Shown here piece by piece: positions 1 through 9,175 of a DNA stretch of 64,000 nucleotides. The stretch lies in assembly GCA_002309765.1 (NCBI GenBank), contig DBXY01000017.1, positions 39,536 to 103,535 of the forward strand, written 5' to 3'. The position numbers were made by a program, and so were the translations under genes. Each line of letters starts with the position of its first letter. Position 1 is the stretch's first letter. Source of the DNA: Verrucomicrobia bacterium UBA1200 (GTDB lineage Bacteria; Verrucomicrobiota; Kiritimatiellia; RFP12; UBA1067). Below the pieces are notes generated by a model. It saw only the letters and a list, made by a program, of their open reading frames with translations, was not told where the DNA came from and did not search any database.

Positions 1-2
1 TA

Positions 3-1229
3 GCTACCGCCACCGTGCTGGAGGACGGAGAGGCGTTGCTTGACGTGATCTGCGCCGATAACGCCGTGGTCGCCAAAAACCTCTCGCCGCAGGATTGGAA
101 GGCGCTGTCCGACCGCATCGACAGTATCTTCGCGGTTCGCAAGGATGTGCAGTCGGTTTCCATTTCCCGCGACGGCGTTACGTTGTTCAACCAGCAGGCC
201 GACCGGTTGCTGGGTACCGCCGATTCGCAAGCCAAACCACTGGCCGGAGAGACCGAGTTAAGCCGACGTACACTGGAGATTGGCGGACGCACCCGTCCGG
301 TGTTCGTCCTTTCGCGGACCGCCGACCTGCCCGGCGGCGGAACCGTGACCATCGAGGCGGCGGTACGCCGCGAAGCGGTTAATTCCGCGGAAAAAACCGC
401 CCGCCGCATCACCCGCTCGCTCTTCGCGTTTTCGCTGGCGATTTTGGGCGGCTCGATTCTCGCCTGCGCGTCCGTGCTGGTCCTCGCCGTGATCCGCGAA
501 CGTCGCCGCGAGGCGTTGGCCCGGCAGGAGGAACACCTCGCTTTTTCCGGCGTGCTGGCCAACGGCATCCTGCATGATTTCCGCAACCCGATGTCGGCGA
601 TCCAGCTGGACGCGCAAATGCTTTCAAGGGAATTCCGACGCGATGAAGGTTTTCGTCCGGACCGCGTCTCCGACTTGTCCGAACGGATTGTGCGCACCAC
701 CGAACGCATGAACAAGATTTTCCGCGAGTTCCTTTACCTCGCGAAACCCGCCGACGAGCAGACTGAAAACATCGTGGCCGCCACCGCGATCCGGGAGTGC
801 TTGGACACGCTCGGCCCGCGGCTGGAACAGTCCGGGCTTACCGCGGAGTTCAACGCGCCGGAGAATCCGATAGTGATGCGCGGGTTCAGCGCCACCTTCC
901 ACCGCGCTTTAATGAACGTGCTGGTGAACGCCACCCAGTTCGCGCCCCGCGGCAGCGCGGTCCGCGTGACGTTGGCTACCGAGGCTTCCGACGCAATCAT
1001 CGAAGTGCATGACGACGGTCCCGGCATCCCGCCCGCCAGGCGCGAAAAAATTTTTGAGATGTTCGCCACCACCCGGCCCGAAGGCACGGGTCTGGGGTTG
1101 TTCCTCGCCCGCACCGCGATAGAACGCGCCGGCGGGACAATCCGGGTTGCCGATGTTCCGCACGGAACCACTTTCCGCATTACCATGCCTCTCGCAAAGG
1201 CCGGGGACGATTCTTCGTCCGCCGTTTAA
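3..1229 (+). CDS. Sensor histidine kinase, 5' end outside the window
   Basis: Membrane-bound sensor kinase that should phosphorylate the regulator encoded 16 nt downstream. The frame is open to the left edge; a GTG at 15 could be read as a start, but the protein lacks the first transmembrane segment expected before its periplasmic sensing part, so the true start is probably upstream. Numbered from that GTG: extracytoplasmic region about 1-134, transmembrane helix about 135-160, phosphoacceptor H187 in HDFRNP, N box around N305, G1 box DDGPGIP at 333-339 and G2 box GTGLGL at 357-362. No HAMP or PAS domain is evident between the helix and the H box. The signal sensed is unknown. Confidence 0.9.
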   Translation, partial: ATATVLEDGEALLDVICADNAVVAKNLSPQDWKALSDRIDSIFAVRKDVQSVSISRDGVTLFNQQADRLLGTADSQAKPLAGETELSRRTLEIGGRTRPVFVLSRTADLPGGGTVTIEAAVRREAVNSAEKTARRITRSLFAFSLAILGGSILACASVLVLAVIRERRREALARQEEHLAFSGVLANGILHDFRNPMSAIQLDAQMLSREFRRDEGFRPDRVSDLSERIVRTTERMNKIFREFLYLAKPADEQTENIVAATAIRECLDTLGPRLEQSGLTAEFNAPENPIVMRGFSATFHRALMNVLVNATQFAPRGSAVRVTLATEASDAIIEVHDDGPGIPPARREKIFEMFATTRPEGTGLGLFLARTAIERAGGTIRVADVPHGTTFRITMPLAKAGDDSSSAV

Positions 1230-1245
1230 ACAGCAGGATACCGAT

Positions 1246-2595
1246 ATGAAAATACTGATAATCGAAGATGATTTGGACAACGCCCGCAGCGTTACCGAAG
1301 TGGCGGAAGACGCGGGTTTTGAAACCGCCACCGTACACACCGGGGCGGAAGGGATCAAGGTTTTTCAATCCGATGTCCCAGACGTGGTGCTGAGCGATCT
1401 GGTGCTGCCGGATATCGACGGCATACAGGTTATGGGGCAACTGAAAAAGATCGATCCCGCCGTTCCGGTGCTGATCATGACCGCCTACGGTTCGGTCGAA
1501 TCCGGAGTGCGGGCCATGCGCGAGGGGGCATACGATTACGTCACCAAACCGCTAGATTTGGACGACATACAGTCCAAACTCCGCCGCGCCGCCGAAGCTT
1601 CCCGCTTGCGCCGCCAAGTGAACGCGCTGTCCCGGACCGTGCGCGAGCGCTTCACCTCCACCGCAATGATTGCCGAATCCGTCGGCATGAAAAGGGTGGT
1701 CTCGCAAATCGAGGCACTCGCCGACACCGCCGCCACCGTTCTCATCCGCGGGGAAAGCGGCACCGGCAAAGAGTTGGTCGCCAAAGCGCTGCACGTCGAT
1801 TCCAAACGCCGCGACGGGCCTTATGTGGCGGTCAACTGCGGCGCCTTTGCCGAGAATCTGCTGGAATCCGAACTGTTCGGCCATGAAAAGGGCGCCTTTA
1901 CCGGCGCGGTGAACACTTACAAAGGCGCGTTTGAACGCGCCGACGGCGGCACGCTTTTTTTGGACGAGATCGGCGATGCCCCCGCCGCCGTCCAGGTGAA
2001 ACTGCTTCGGGCGTTGGAGGAGAAAGAGGTGCGGCGCGTCGGCGGACGTGACACGTTCAAGGTGAATGTGCGGCTGGTCTCCGCCACCAACCGCGATTTG
2101 GACGCATTGGTTCGCGACGGCTCTTTTCGCGAGGATCTGCTGTACCGCTTGAATGTGGTCACCATCCAGATTCCGCCGTTGCGCGAACGCCGCGCCGATA
2201 TCCGACCGCTGGCCGACCGGTTTATCTCCCGCGCCGCTTCAGAAAACGGCAAGACGGTGACTTCGGTGGCGAAGGATTTTTATCTGGCACTGGAGGGCTA
2301 CGACTGGCCGGGCAACGTGCGGCAGCTGCGGAATGTGGTGGAGTCTGCGGTGCTGCTCTCGCCAAACGGCGAACTCAACGCCGACTCGGTGAACATTCCC
2401 GGCAAGATGCGCCCGGCCACCCCCGCCGGCGCGGTGGGGCTGCCCGAAGGCATGACTCTGGAGGAGGCAGAACGCCAAATTTTGGTGCAGAAGCTGCAGG
2501 AAAACCACGGCAACCGCAGTGTCACCGCAGAGCAGCTCGGCATTTCCCGCCGCACCATCCAGCGCAAGATCAAGGAACACAACTTGCCATACTGA
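1246..2595 (+). CDS. NtrC-family sigma-54-dependent response regulator
   Basis: Transcription activator that remodels RNA polymerase-sigma-54 after phosphorylation by the adjacent kinase. Receiver domain at 1-115 with acidic pocket D8/D9, phosphoacceptor D51 and K101. AAA+ domain from about 140 with Walker A GESGTGKE (169-176), the sigma-54 contact motif GAFTGA (216-221) and Walker B LFLDEIGD (237-244). A Fis-type helix-turn-helix lies at about 420-445, for 449 residues in all. The frame is open further upstream to 1147, but the ATG at 1246 gives a complete receiver domain and follows an AGCAGGA sequence. It forms an operon with the kinase. Its targets cannot be read from the window. Confidence 0.95.
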   Translation: MKILIIEDDLDNARSVTEVAEDAGFETATVHTGAEGIKVFQSDVPDVVLSDLVLPDIDGIQVMGQLKKIDPAVPVLIMTAYGSVESGVRAMREGAYDYVTKPLDLDDIQSKLRRAAEASRLRRQVNALSRTVRERFTSTAMIAESVGMKRVVSQIEALADTAATVLIRGESGTGKELVAKALHVDSKRRDGPYVAVNCGAFAENLLESELFGHEKGAFTGAVNTYKGAFERADGGTLFLDEIGDAPAAVQVKLLRALEEKEVRRVGGRDTFKVNVRLVSATNRDLDALVRDGSFREDLLYRLNVVTIQIPPLRERRADIRPLADRFISRAASENGKTVTSVAKDFYLALEGYDWPGNVRQLRNVVESAVLLSPNGELNADSVNIPGKMRPATPAGAVGLPEGMTLEEAERQILVQKLQENHGNRSVTAEQLGISRRTIQRKIKEHNLPY

Positions 2596-2623
2596 CGAAC
2601 GGGAGACGGCGTTAAGCAAGCCG

Positions 2624-2652
2624 TTGACATGGGAATGGTATTGTGTTACGCT
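2624..2652 (+). promoter_or_regulatory. Promoter of the small secreted repeat protein
   Basis: TTGACA at 2624-2629, 17-nt spacer, TACGCT at 2647-2652. It lies 29 nt after the regulator stop and about 85 nt before the next start. The -35 is perfect and the -10 weak. Confidence 0.5.
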
Positions 2653-2736
2653 AGTTTTATCCAGGTTTGGATTGTGCAGCTTTGTTTGGAGAAGGAATTC
2701 CCTCTAAAGATCAGGTCACGAGAAAGGAAGGTTATC

Positions 2737-3285
2737 ATGAAAAAAACGTTTGCGTTTGCGGCAGCGGTTTTGGTTATGGCGTTTGCGGTTAAGGCGGATG
2801 ACTTGGCGACGGCCGAACCGGCGGCAACGGTGTCGCCGATTCAGGTCGCGCTGTTCAGCCCCACCGAATTGCCCTCGCCGGACACGGATATCAGGGGATT
2901 GCGGCTTTCGTTCATTTACGGGCGCTGCCGGAATCTTTCCGGAATCGATTTGGGTATCGCCAACCACTGCCGGGGACGGCTTGCCGGATTCGAGTTGGGC
3001 GGGTTTAGTATGGTGACCGGAAATACCAGCGGCGTTCAAATAAACCTTTGCGCCTCTATCACGCTTCGGGAAATGCGCGGCTTTCAATGCGCCTCGTACA
3101 CCAGTTGCCGCGATGTCGGCCGCGGGATGCAGTTGGGCGTGATCAACCATTGCACCGATATGCGCGGTTTTCAGCTGGGGCTGCTCAACGTATCGAGCGA
3201 AATGACGGGTGTGCAGATCGGTCTGATCAACATCATTTCAGAAAGCCCGCTTCCGGTGTTTCCCATCCTGAACGCGCATTTCTAG
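2737..3285 (+). CDS. Secreted surface-repeat protein of unknown function
   Basis: 182 residues with a signal peptide (lysines, then a hydrophobic stretch, ending near VKA-DD). The mature part is a run of degenerate repeats of about 20 residues with the pattern GxQLGxxNxxxxMxGxQxGLINI, for example GMQLGVINHC, GFQLGLLNVS and GVQIGLINII, and it ends in PVFPILNAHF. This resembles the family annotated as LA_2272-type surface-repeat proteins, which are probably beta-rich envelope proteins; that match is from memory. The start is the ATG after AGAAAGGAAG. A longer reading from 2629 would overlap the promoter and is rejected. Function unknown. Confidence 0.75.
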   Translation: MKKTFAFAAAVLVMAFAVKADDLATAEPAATVSPIQVALFSPTELPSPDTDIRGLRLSFIYGRCRNLSGIDLGIANHCRGRLAGFELGGFSMVTGNTSGVQINLCASITLREMRGFQCASYTSCRDVGRGMQLGVINHCTDMRGFQLGLLNVSSEMTGVQIGLINIISESPLPVFPILNAHF

Positions 3286-3297
3286 GCCGATGCCGGT

Positions 3298-5073
3298 TTA
3301 TCGAAGCGATTCCAGCGCTGCCCAGCGGTCAAATTTTTCTTCCAGTTCCCGTTCGGCTTCGGAAAGCCGTTGCTGCGCTTGCGCGGCTTCCCCGGGCGCG
3401 GTTCGGTAAATGGCGGCATCACAAAGCTTGGCTTGCAAACCCGCAACCTCCTGCTCCAGCTTTTCGATCTCGCCCGGCAGCCGCTCCAATTCACGCTGCT
3501 CGTTGAACCCCAGCCTCGCTTTGCGCGGGGCGGGAACCTCAGCCTTTGCAACGTTTTTTTCGCTTACTTTTGGCGCAATCGCCGGTTGGGGTCGGGCCTG
3601 CCGCTGCCAGTCTTCGTAGCCGCCGGGGTACATCCCTACCCGTCCGTCGCCCTCCAGCACAAACGATGCGGTCACCACCCGGTCAAGGAAGGTGCGGTCG
3701 TGGCTGACTAAAAGCAAGGTGCCGGCGTAACCGAGCAGTTGTTCCTCCAGCAGCTCCAGCGTTTCCACGTCCAAATCGTTGGTCGGCTCATCCATCACCA
3801 GCAGATTGCCGGGTTGTAGAAACAGCTTGGCCAGCAACAACCGGGCGCGTTCACCGCCGGAAAGCGCCTTCACCGGGGTTCTGGCCCGGTCGGAGGTGAA
3901 AAGGAAATCGTTCAGATACCCGTAAACATGGCGGCGGGTCCCGCCGACCGTCACTTCGTCGTGCCCGGCGGAGAGATTTTCCACCACCGTCGCTTCAGTG
4001 TCGAGCGTCGCCCTTAATTGGTCAAAAAAAGCCACCTCCACCCGCGCTCCGGGAGTAACGGAACCGGAGACCGGCTGCAGTTGACCGGTGAGCAACCGCA
4101 ACAGCGTTGTCTTGCCGGAACCGTTCGGCCCGATGATCCCGATGCGTTCGCCACGCAGCACGGTCGCGGAAAAATCGCGGACCAGCGGGGCGGCGCCGGG
4201 ATAAGCGAAAGTCAAATTGTCGATTTTCAACACCCGGTCGCCAGACGGAGCCGCCGCGTCGAGCTGCATCTTGCTGGTCCCGACCGCGGTCCGCCGTTGC
4301 CGGAACTCTTCCCGGAGTTTCATCAGCGCCGCGACCCGGCCTTCGTTCCGGGTGGTGCGGGCCTTGACCCCGCGCACCAACCAAGCCTCTTCCTGGTTGA
4401 GTTTTTTGGTCTTCTTTTCCCAGTAAACCTGCTCGTCACTGATCAAATCCGCCTTCCGGCGCAGGAAAGTGGGATAGTCGCAATCCCAGCCCGCCAGGTG
4501 GCCGCGGTCGAGGTCGAGCACCTTTTTCGCCACGTGTTTCAGAAAAGTCCGGTCGTGGGTGACGAAAAGGCACGCGCAAGTGCTTTTGGCTAGAAACCCC
4601 TCCAGCCACTCGATGGTCGAGATGTCGAGATGGTTGGTCGGCTCGTCCAACAGCAGCAGTTGCGGTTCAGAAGCCAATGCCCCCGCCAGCAGGGCGCGAC
4701 GGCGCAACCCGCCGGAGAGGGTGTTGAACTCCGCCGCCGGGTCCAATCCCAGCTGGGTAAGAAAAGGCTTGGCGCTGCGGTGCGCCCCGTCGGACGTGTC
4801 AAGCCCGCGTTCCGCCACCTCCAGCACCGAGCCGGGCTGGTCGCCCGGCACATCCTGCGAGAGGTACGCCACCCGCAGCCCCGCTTCGCGCAGCACCTCT
4901 CCGGCGTCCGGTTCGACCACTCCCGCGATAACCTTCAGCAGCGTGGATTTGCCCTCGCCGTTCCTCCCGGTCACGCAGGCGCGGTCGCCCGCCGCGATGT
5001 TCAGGCTTACCTGGTCGAGCACCAACGGCCCGCCGTATTGGATGGATACGCCATGCAAAGCTACCAACGCCAT
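3298..5073 (-). CDS. uup: ABC-F family ATPase, Uup type
   Basis: Cytosolic ATPase with two ABC domains and no membrane part; this family acts on ribosomes or, for Uup, influences DNA transposition and ribosome function. First domain: Walker A GRNGEGKST at 36-44, signature LSGGLRRR, Walker B with DEPTNHLD. Second domain: GPNGSGKTT, LSGGERARL and DEPTNDLD. The tail of about 70 residues is a charged coiled coil (EIEKLEQEV, EAERELEEKF), as in the Uup C-terminal domain. The ATG at 5073 is preferred over a TTG at 5085. It converges with the repeat-protein gene, only 12 nt separating the stops. Confidence 0.92.
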   Translation of the reverse strand: MALVALHGVSIQYGGPLVLDQVSLNIAAGDRACVTGRNGEGKSTLLKVIAGVVEPDAGEVLREAGLRVAYLSQDVPGDQPGSVLEVAERGLDTSDGAHRSAKPFLTQLGLDPAAEFNTLSGGLRRRALLAGALASEPQLLLLDEPTNHLDISTIEWLEGFLAKSTCACLFVTHDRTFLKHVAKKVLDLDRGHLAGWDCDYPTFLRRKADLISDEQVYWEKKTKKLNQEEAWLVRGVKARTTRNEGRVAALMKLREEFRQRRTAVGTSKMQLDAAAPSGDRVLKIDNLTFAYPGAAPLVRDFSATVLRGERIGIIGPNGSGKTTLLRLLTGQLQPVSGSVTPGARVEVAFFDQLRATLDTEATVVENLSAGHDEVTVGGTRRHVYGYLNDFLFTSDRARTPVKALSGGERARLLLAKLFLQPGNLLVMDEPTNDLDVETLELLEEQLLGYAGTLLLVSHDRTFLDRVVTASFVLEGDGRVGMYPGGYEDWQRQARPQPAIAPKVSEKNVAKAEVPAPRKARLGFNEQRELERLPGEIEKLEQEVAGLQAKLCDAAIYRTAPGEAAQAQQRLSEAERELEEKFDRWAALESLR

Positions 5074-5091
5074 AACCGCCACCAACTAACT

Positions 5092-5120
5092 AAAAAGGCG
5101 TCTGCGGATTGCAGACGCCT
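5092..5120 (-). terminator. Rho-independent terminator after tRNA-Cys
   Basis: Perfect 10-bp stem AGGCGTCTGC / GCAGACGCCT with a 5-nt loop, followed on the minus strand by TTTTT. It separates the tRNA-Cys transcript from the ABC-F gene. Confidence 0.88.
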
Positions 5121-5125
5121 ACAAA

Positions 5126-5199
5126 TGGAGGTGCGAAGCGGAATTGGACCGCTGTACGAGGTTTTGCAGACCTCTGCCTAACCACTCGGCCATCGCACC
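5126..5199 (-). tRNA. tRNA-Cys (GCA)
   Basis: Cloverleaf read on the minus strand: acceptor GGTGCGA / TCGCACC, anticodon stem GAGGT / ACCTC around CTGCAAA (anticodon GCA), four-base variable loop GTAC, T stem AGCGG / CCGCT with loop TCCAATT. The discriminator is T, the tRNA-Cys identity base, and CCA is encoded. The T loop departs from the usual TTCRA. Confidence 0.95.
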
Positions 5200-5222
5200 T
5201 GAAAAAAACACCAGAAGAAGCG

Positions 5223-5318
5223 CTACTTCTTCATATTTGCGCGCGCACGCTCTTTCAGCCGCTTCTCTCGGGCCAAACGACGCTGGCGCTTAACACGTTT
5301 TCTAAGTTGCTGTCCCAT
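5223..5318 (-). CDS. 31-residue highly basic protein
   Basis: A very short frame starting MGQQLRKRVKRQRRLAREKR and ending RANMKK, with about half of its residues Arg or Lys. The composition resembles small ribosome-associated or nucleic-acid-binding proteins (the bacterial COX24/AURKAIP1-like type is one possibility), but no family is firmly recognised. Support for coding is indirect: a strong promoter ends about 12 nt before the ATG, so the mRNA would be nearly leaderless, and the frame ends 24 nt before tRNA-Cys, with a terminator after the tRNA. It is probably co-transcribed with the tRNA. Confidence 0.6.
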   Translation of the reverse strand: MGQQLRKRVKRQRRLAREKRLKERARANMKK

Positions 5319-5329
5319 AACGAGCGCAA

Positions 5330-5359
5330 ACTTTATCAAAATTCCGCCCCGTTTGTCAA
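5330..5359 (-). promoter_or_regulatory. Promoter of the small basic protein and tRNA-Cys
   Basis: On the minus strand TTGACA (5354-5359), 18-nt spacer, TAAAGT (5330-5335). The predicted transcription start falls near 5323, leaving only about five nucleotides before the ATG at 5318. Confidence 0.65.
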
Positions 5360-5420
5360 CGGCGAAAATTAAAAATGTGAAAAAAATTCGCGGCGCGCAA
5401 AGTTTGACTTTGCAAACACG

Positions 5421-6491
5421 CTAACTCCCGGAACTTTCGGGATGGTTTAGAAACCTTTGCCGACGGATAAGGTACATGAGCAGGTAGGGAAGGTAAACCA
5501 CCAATCCGATATAGGGGACGCAGGCGAAGCAGAATGCCAGCAAAAAGGCCAGCCACTTAAAATATGAGAATACCATTCGAAGCAAGCAGCCGCCGGAGCC
5601 GCGCTGCTGCCGGGCCAGGACACCGGAGACCAGAATACTGTTGCCGATGGCAAAAAGCACGAACCAAAACGCCGTCACAATCGGCAAAGGGAACATCTGC
5701 CCGACCACTGTGATCGCCAGCAGGACCAAGAACCGCCGGTCAAGAACCGCAACAATCTCGCGCCGGGACAAACCCTCCATCCACCGCCGACCCAGCCAAC
5801 GCGGGATTCGGTTTTGTTCCTCTAACCGTTTGAACATACCGGCGGTCAACCAAGTGCCGAAAACGCCCAGCAGCAGGAGAATCAAAGCGAGGATCGGCAG
5901 AACCAGCAACAAGGTAAAGAGCAGCGCGACGGTGACCTCCTCGGCAATCGGGGCCAGTCTCAAATCTCCTTCCGGATCAAGCAACTCCAACGCCCCGACC
6001 GCCAGACAGCGGAACCGGTAGAACCCCCAAGTTACGAACGCGCAAAGCGGGATGAGCGCGTAACGGCCGGCCGGAACCGCCGTCGCAAGCAAAAGACCGC
6101 CGCCCCCGCATGCCACCTGCCCCGCCGGAGCCAAGACCCCGTTCAAACCTTCTGCCGCCTCGGTCGAGAGGAAACCCATCACTGCCAGAGCGCAGAAAAT
6201 CGGTTTGAACAACTCGTCCAACCGCGACGACACCAAAAACTCCCGCACCGTCGTGTTCCAGTTGGCAGCCAGTTCGATTACCGCCAGTACGCCGAGGATG
6301 GACAACCCTGTTCCCGATACCATCCAGGCGGGCGTGCGCTCGGCTAGTCGCAGGAACTGCTCCGGACAGTTTTCCCACAACGGAAGGAATCTGGCCAACG
6401 CCGCAAAGGCAAAGAGCGGCGTGAAGTTCCGCAGACTCGAAATTCCGCAGAATGTCAGGATTGCAGAAACTGCCATCATAATCTCTATCAT
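5421..6491 (-). CDS. Polytopic membrane protein of unknown function
   Basis: 356 residues with about eight hydrophobic segments. The first half has two or three helices and a glycine-rich loop (ACGGGGLLLAT); a long hydrophobic hairpin lies near 190-215, and the C-terminal third is again membrane-embedded and ends RRQRFLNHPESSGS. The N-terminal half loosely recalls DUF4126-type membrane proteins, but I cannot assign a family. The start follows an AGGAG. It is divergent from the esterase gene. Function unknown. Confidence 0.75.
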   Translation of the reverse strand: MIEIMMAVSAILTFCGISSLRNFTPLFAFAALARFLPLWENCPEQFLRLAERTPAWMVSGTGLSILGVLAVIELAANWNTTVREFLVSSRLDELFKPIFCALAVMGFLSTEAAEGLNGVLAPAGQVACGGGGLLLATAVPAGRYALIPLCAFVTWGFYRFRCLAVGALELLDPEGDLRLAPIAEEVTVALLFTLLLVLPILALILLLLGVFGTWLTAGMFKRLEEQNRIPRWLGRRWMEGLSRREIVAVLDRRFLVLLAITVVGQMFPLPIVTAFWFVLFAIGNSILVSGVLARQQRGSGGCLLRMVFSYFKWLAFLLAFCFACVPYIGLVVYLPYLLMYLIRRQRFLNHPESSGS

Positions 6492-6796
6492 CGCATTCTC
6501 CTAAGCCCACCGTCGCCGCCTTGATTCCTTTAAGCAAAAAAGGAACTTTTTACCCCAAAATGACAAGAAGATTGATCGATTCTTTTATGGCAAAAGATGA
6601 AAAAAGCCTGGGAGCATTTTCGGATGACAAAAGTCCCCCTCCGGCTCAACCAGACGAAAAATAATATATCATATTAACATTGGGGAATCAAGGGGGTATG
6701 GAACGAAAATCACACCGCTCACACTGTTTTTATCATAAGGTGGTGGCGGTGAAAAACGCAGATGCGCCCTTACATGTCCGTAACCGGATTTCACGA
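6492..6796. other. Divergent intergenic region
   Basis: About 300 bases between the membrane-protein gene and the esterase promoter. It is AT-rich, with TTAATATGATATATTA-like sequence near 6660-6680 and several A and T runs. No coding frame or convincing terminator was seen. A minus-strand promoter for the membrane protein is expected here but no clear -35/-10 pair was found. Confidence 0.5.
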
Positions 6797-6826
6797 TTGC
6801 AAAACCGGTGCGCATTATGGTAAAAT
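6797..6826 (+). promoter_or_regulatory. Promoter of the sialate-O-acetylesterase-type gene
   Basis: TTGCAA (6797-6802), 18-nt spacer, TAAAAT (6821-6826), about 50 nt before the start codon. The same -35, spacer length and -10 are preserved in a diverged copy at 37821-37850, which supports function. Confidence 0.65.
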
Positions 6827-6877
6827 TCGCATTGGTTTTTAAGGGTGGATTACCCGTTGGTTTATTAAGGAGGAAAA

Positions 6878-9067
6878 ATGAAAAAAGTTATGTTTGCGGT
6901 TTCGGCAATGCTGGGCGCGGCCTGCGCGATGGCGAATGTCGAACTTGGGACACCTTTCAGCGACAACATGGTTCTGCAACGCGACCGGTCCGTTCCGGTT
7001 TGGGGACGCGCCGACGCGGGTGAAAAGGTTACCGTAGCCTTCGCCGGACAGACCAAGACCGCGATTGCCGACGCGACCGGAGCATGGAAGGTTATGCTTG
7101 ACGCGATGCCGGCTTCGAAAGAAAACCGCGTGATGAAGGTTTCCGGCTCTAAACCCAGCTCGGCACACTGGTACAACGGTTTCGGGCTGTGGGCATCGAA
7201 AAACGCCACGAACGAGCGGGAGATCAAGAACGTGCTGGTCGGCGAAGTTTGGTTCGCCAGCGGCCAGTCAAACATGGAGTGCCCGATCTGGGGCGGCGGC
7301 CCGCGCTACCGTGACGGCAAAGGCGCGATGATGATCCAAGCCACCCGTCGGCCGCTCATCCGCTGGGCCAAGAACCCGAAAGATTGGAAAGCCGCCCCGA
7401 AACCCGCCATCGACGTGGTGTGGCGCGATTATTCGCCGGAGTCGTTCGACCCCAAGAACGGGATGTTCCTCTCCGCCGTGGCGTACTACTACGCGCTAGA
7501 ATTATACAGCGCATTGGAAATCCCGATCGGCATCATCGACTCCAGCTGGGGCGGAACCAACATCGACGCCTGGACTCCCCGCAGCGGCTGGGAGAACCAT
7601 CCCGAGCTCAAAGATGTGGCGGACTTCCCGGTCACCAACAAGTGGGACAACAAGATGCGCCGCGGCGTTATCAGCGGCGGTAACCAGCAGCCTTCCGCGC
7701 TGTGGAACGGCATGGTGGCGGCCTGGACTCCCTTCGCAATCCGCGGCTTTATCTGGTACCAGGGCTGCCACAACAACGGCGAGGCCCGCCGCTATTGCTC
7801 CAAAATGCACGCGCTCTACGACGGCTGGGCGAAGGAATTCCAGAATCCTGACCTTAAACTTTATTTCGTGGAATTGGCCCCGTTTAGCTCCTCGTGGTTT
7901 GAGTTGCAGCGTTCGCAGATGAAATTCACCGCCGAAGAAAAGAACGCCGCCATCGCAGTGACTTGCGACGCCGGTAACATCTACGACATCCACCCGAACG
8001 ACAAGGAAATCGTCGCCAAACGCTTGGCCCTCCACGCTCTTAAACGCGATTACGGGTTCGACAACATCCGCGACGATTCGCCGACGCTTAAGAGCTGGAA
8101 GCTGGACGGCAACAAGTTCGTCATGACCTTCAACGATGCCAACGGTTGGTACATTTACAGCGATGACCGTTCAATCACCCCGAATTTCGAAATCGCCGGC
8201 AAGAACGGCAAGTTCGTTCCCGCCAAGCTTCACAACGTCCGGGGCGACGGCAACATCACTGGCACCGAACTGGTGGTTTCCGCCGATGAAGTGGCGGAAC
8301 CGGTACGGTTGCGTTATCTCGCCAAATCCCCCTACACCGGGACCCTGTACAATGATGTCAGCCTCCCGCTCGGTCCGTTCGACATCGATACCCGCACCAA
8401 CAATATCGTGCGCGTCGGCCCGCCGGTGAAACTCGGCGAAGCGGAGAAAATCCCGGAACTCGCGGGATTCCGCAAGATCTACACGCTCGACGTGCCGACC
8501 AACCCGAGCTACAAAAACGAGGCTCCGGCATACTCGCTGGACAAATCTGCCGAGGCCGGCGATTTCTCCCGCGTGGCGTACCTCTACGAACTGGAGAATT
8601 TCAACGGTTCGGTGGATTGGGCGATGACCTCGATGGACGCATTCACCAAGGATGCCAAGCTGCTTGGGATTCCCTGCCGCGCCGGCAACGTCTTCCAGAC
8701 GAAAGTCGCAAATCTCACCGTCCGTTCCAACATCGGCGGAGTTAAGGCGGTCACCGACTTCGACGGCGGCAACATTGAATTTTGGCCCAACAATTACGGC
8801 ACCGGAACAGCCTTAGCCGGAATCGGCGGAGATAAGGACACTTACGATTTCAACGACATTCCGAACCAGCCGGAAATAGGTTACGGGGCCATGCAGGTCC
8901 ACAACTGGAAGGACGGCGTTGTGGTTTGGGTGTTGAACAACTTCAACAGCGGTAACACCGTTGACGCCGGTATCGGCAATAACGAATTCAACGGCAATCC
9001 CGACTGGACATTCATGGGCAACGGCATGGATTACAGGACCCGCCGGTTGACCATCTACGTCAAATAA
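6878..9067 (+). CDS. Secreted sialate-O-acetylesterase-type SGNH hydrolase
   Basis: 729 residues with a signal peptide of about 19 (ending ACAMA) and an ideal AAGGAGG site. The catalytic serine is S131 in FASGQSNMECP; IDSSWGGTNIDAW and GFIWYQGCHNNGEA follow, and the Asp-x-His motif is in YDIHPNDKEIVAKRL. All are typical of the SASA family, which removes acetyl groups from sialic acids or, in many environmental members, from xylan and other glycans. A C-terminal module of about 200 residues after the catalytic region (from about 530, with many aromatic residues) is additional and unassigned. The neighbouring GH101/GH129-like gene suits a role in O-glycan breakdown, which is inference. Confidence 0.88.
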   Translation: MKKVMFAVSAMLGAACAMANVELGTPFSDNMVLQRDRSVPVWGRADAGEKVTVAFAGQTKTAIADATGAWKVMLDAMPASKENRVMKVSGSKPSSAHWYNGFGLWASKNATNEREIKNVLVGEVWFASGQSNMECPIWGGGPRYRDGKGAMMIQATRRPLIRWAKNPKDWKAAPKPAIDVVWRDYSPESFDPKNGMFLSAVAYYYALELYSALEIPIGIIDSSWGGTNIDAWTPRSGWENHPELKDVADFPVTNKWDNKMRRGVISGGNQQPSALWNGMVAAWTPFAIRGFIWYQGCHNNGEARRYCSKMHALYDGWAKEFQNPDLKLYFVELAPFSSSWFELQRSQMKFTAEEKNAAIAVTCDAGNIYDIHPNDKEIVAKRLALHALKRDYGFDNIRDDSPTLKSWKLDGNKFVMTFNDANGWYIYSDDRSITPNFEIAGKNGKFVPAKLHNVRGDGNITGTELVVSADEVAEPVRLRYLAKSPYTGTLYNDVSLPLGPFDIDTRTNNIVRVGPPVKLGEAEKIPELAGFRKIYTLDVPTNPSYKNEAPAYSLDKSAEAGDFSRVAYLYELENFNGSVDWAMTSMDAFTKDAKLLGIPCRAGNVFQTKVANLTVRSNIGGVKAVTDFDGGNIEFWPNNYGTGTALAGIGGDKDTYDFNDIPNQPEIGYGAMQVHNWKDGVVVWVLNNFNSGNTVDAGIGNNEFNGNPDWTFMGNGMDYRTRRLTIYVK

Positions 9068-9083
9068 CATCACGACTATCAGT

Positions 9084-9144
9084 GGCACGGCGGTTGGCAA
9101 AAAGCGTAAGCAATCCTTACATTAACCGCCGTGCCTGATTTTTT
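9084..9144 (+). terminator. Rho-independent terminator of the esterase gene
   Basis: 12-bp perfect stem GGCACGGCGGTT / AACCGCCGTGCC enclosing a 28-nt loop that contains a smaller gtaag/cttac hairpin, followed closely by six T. Confidence 0.75.
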
Positions 9145-9175
9145 CTTACCTTAATCCTAAATCCGGGAGTCCGCC

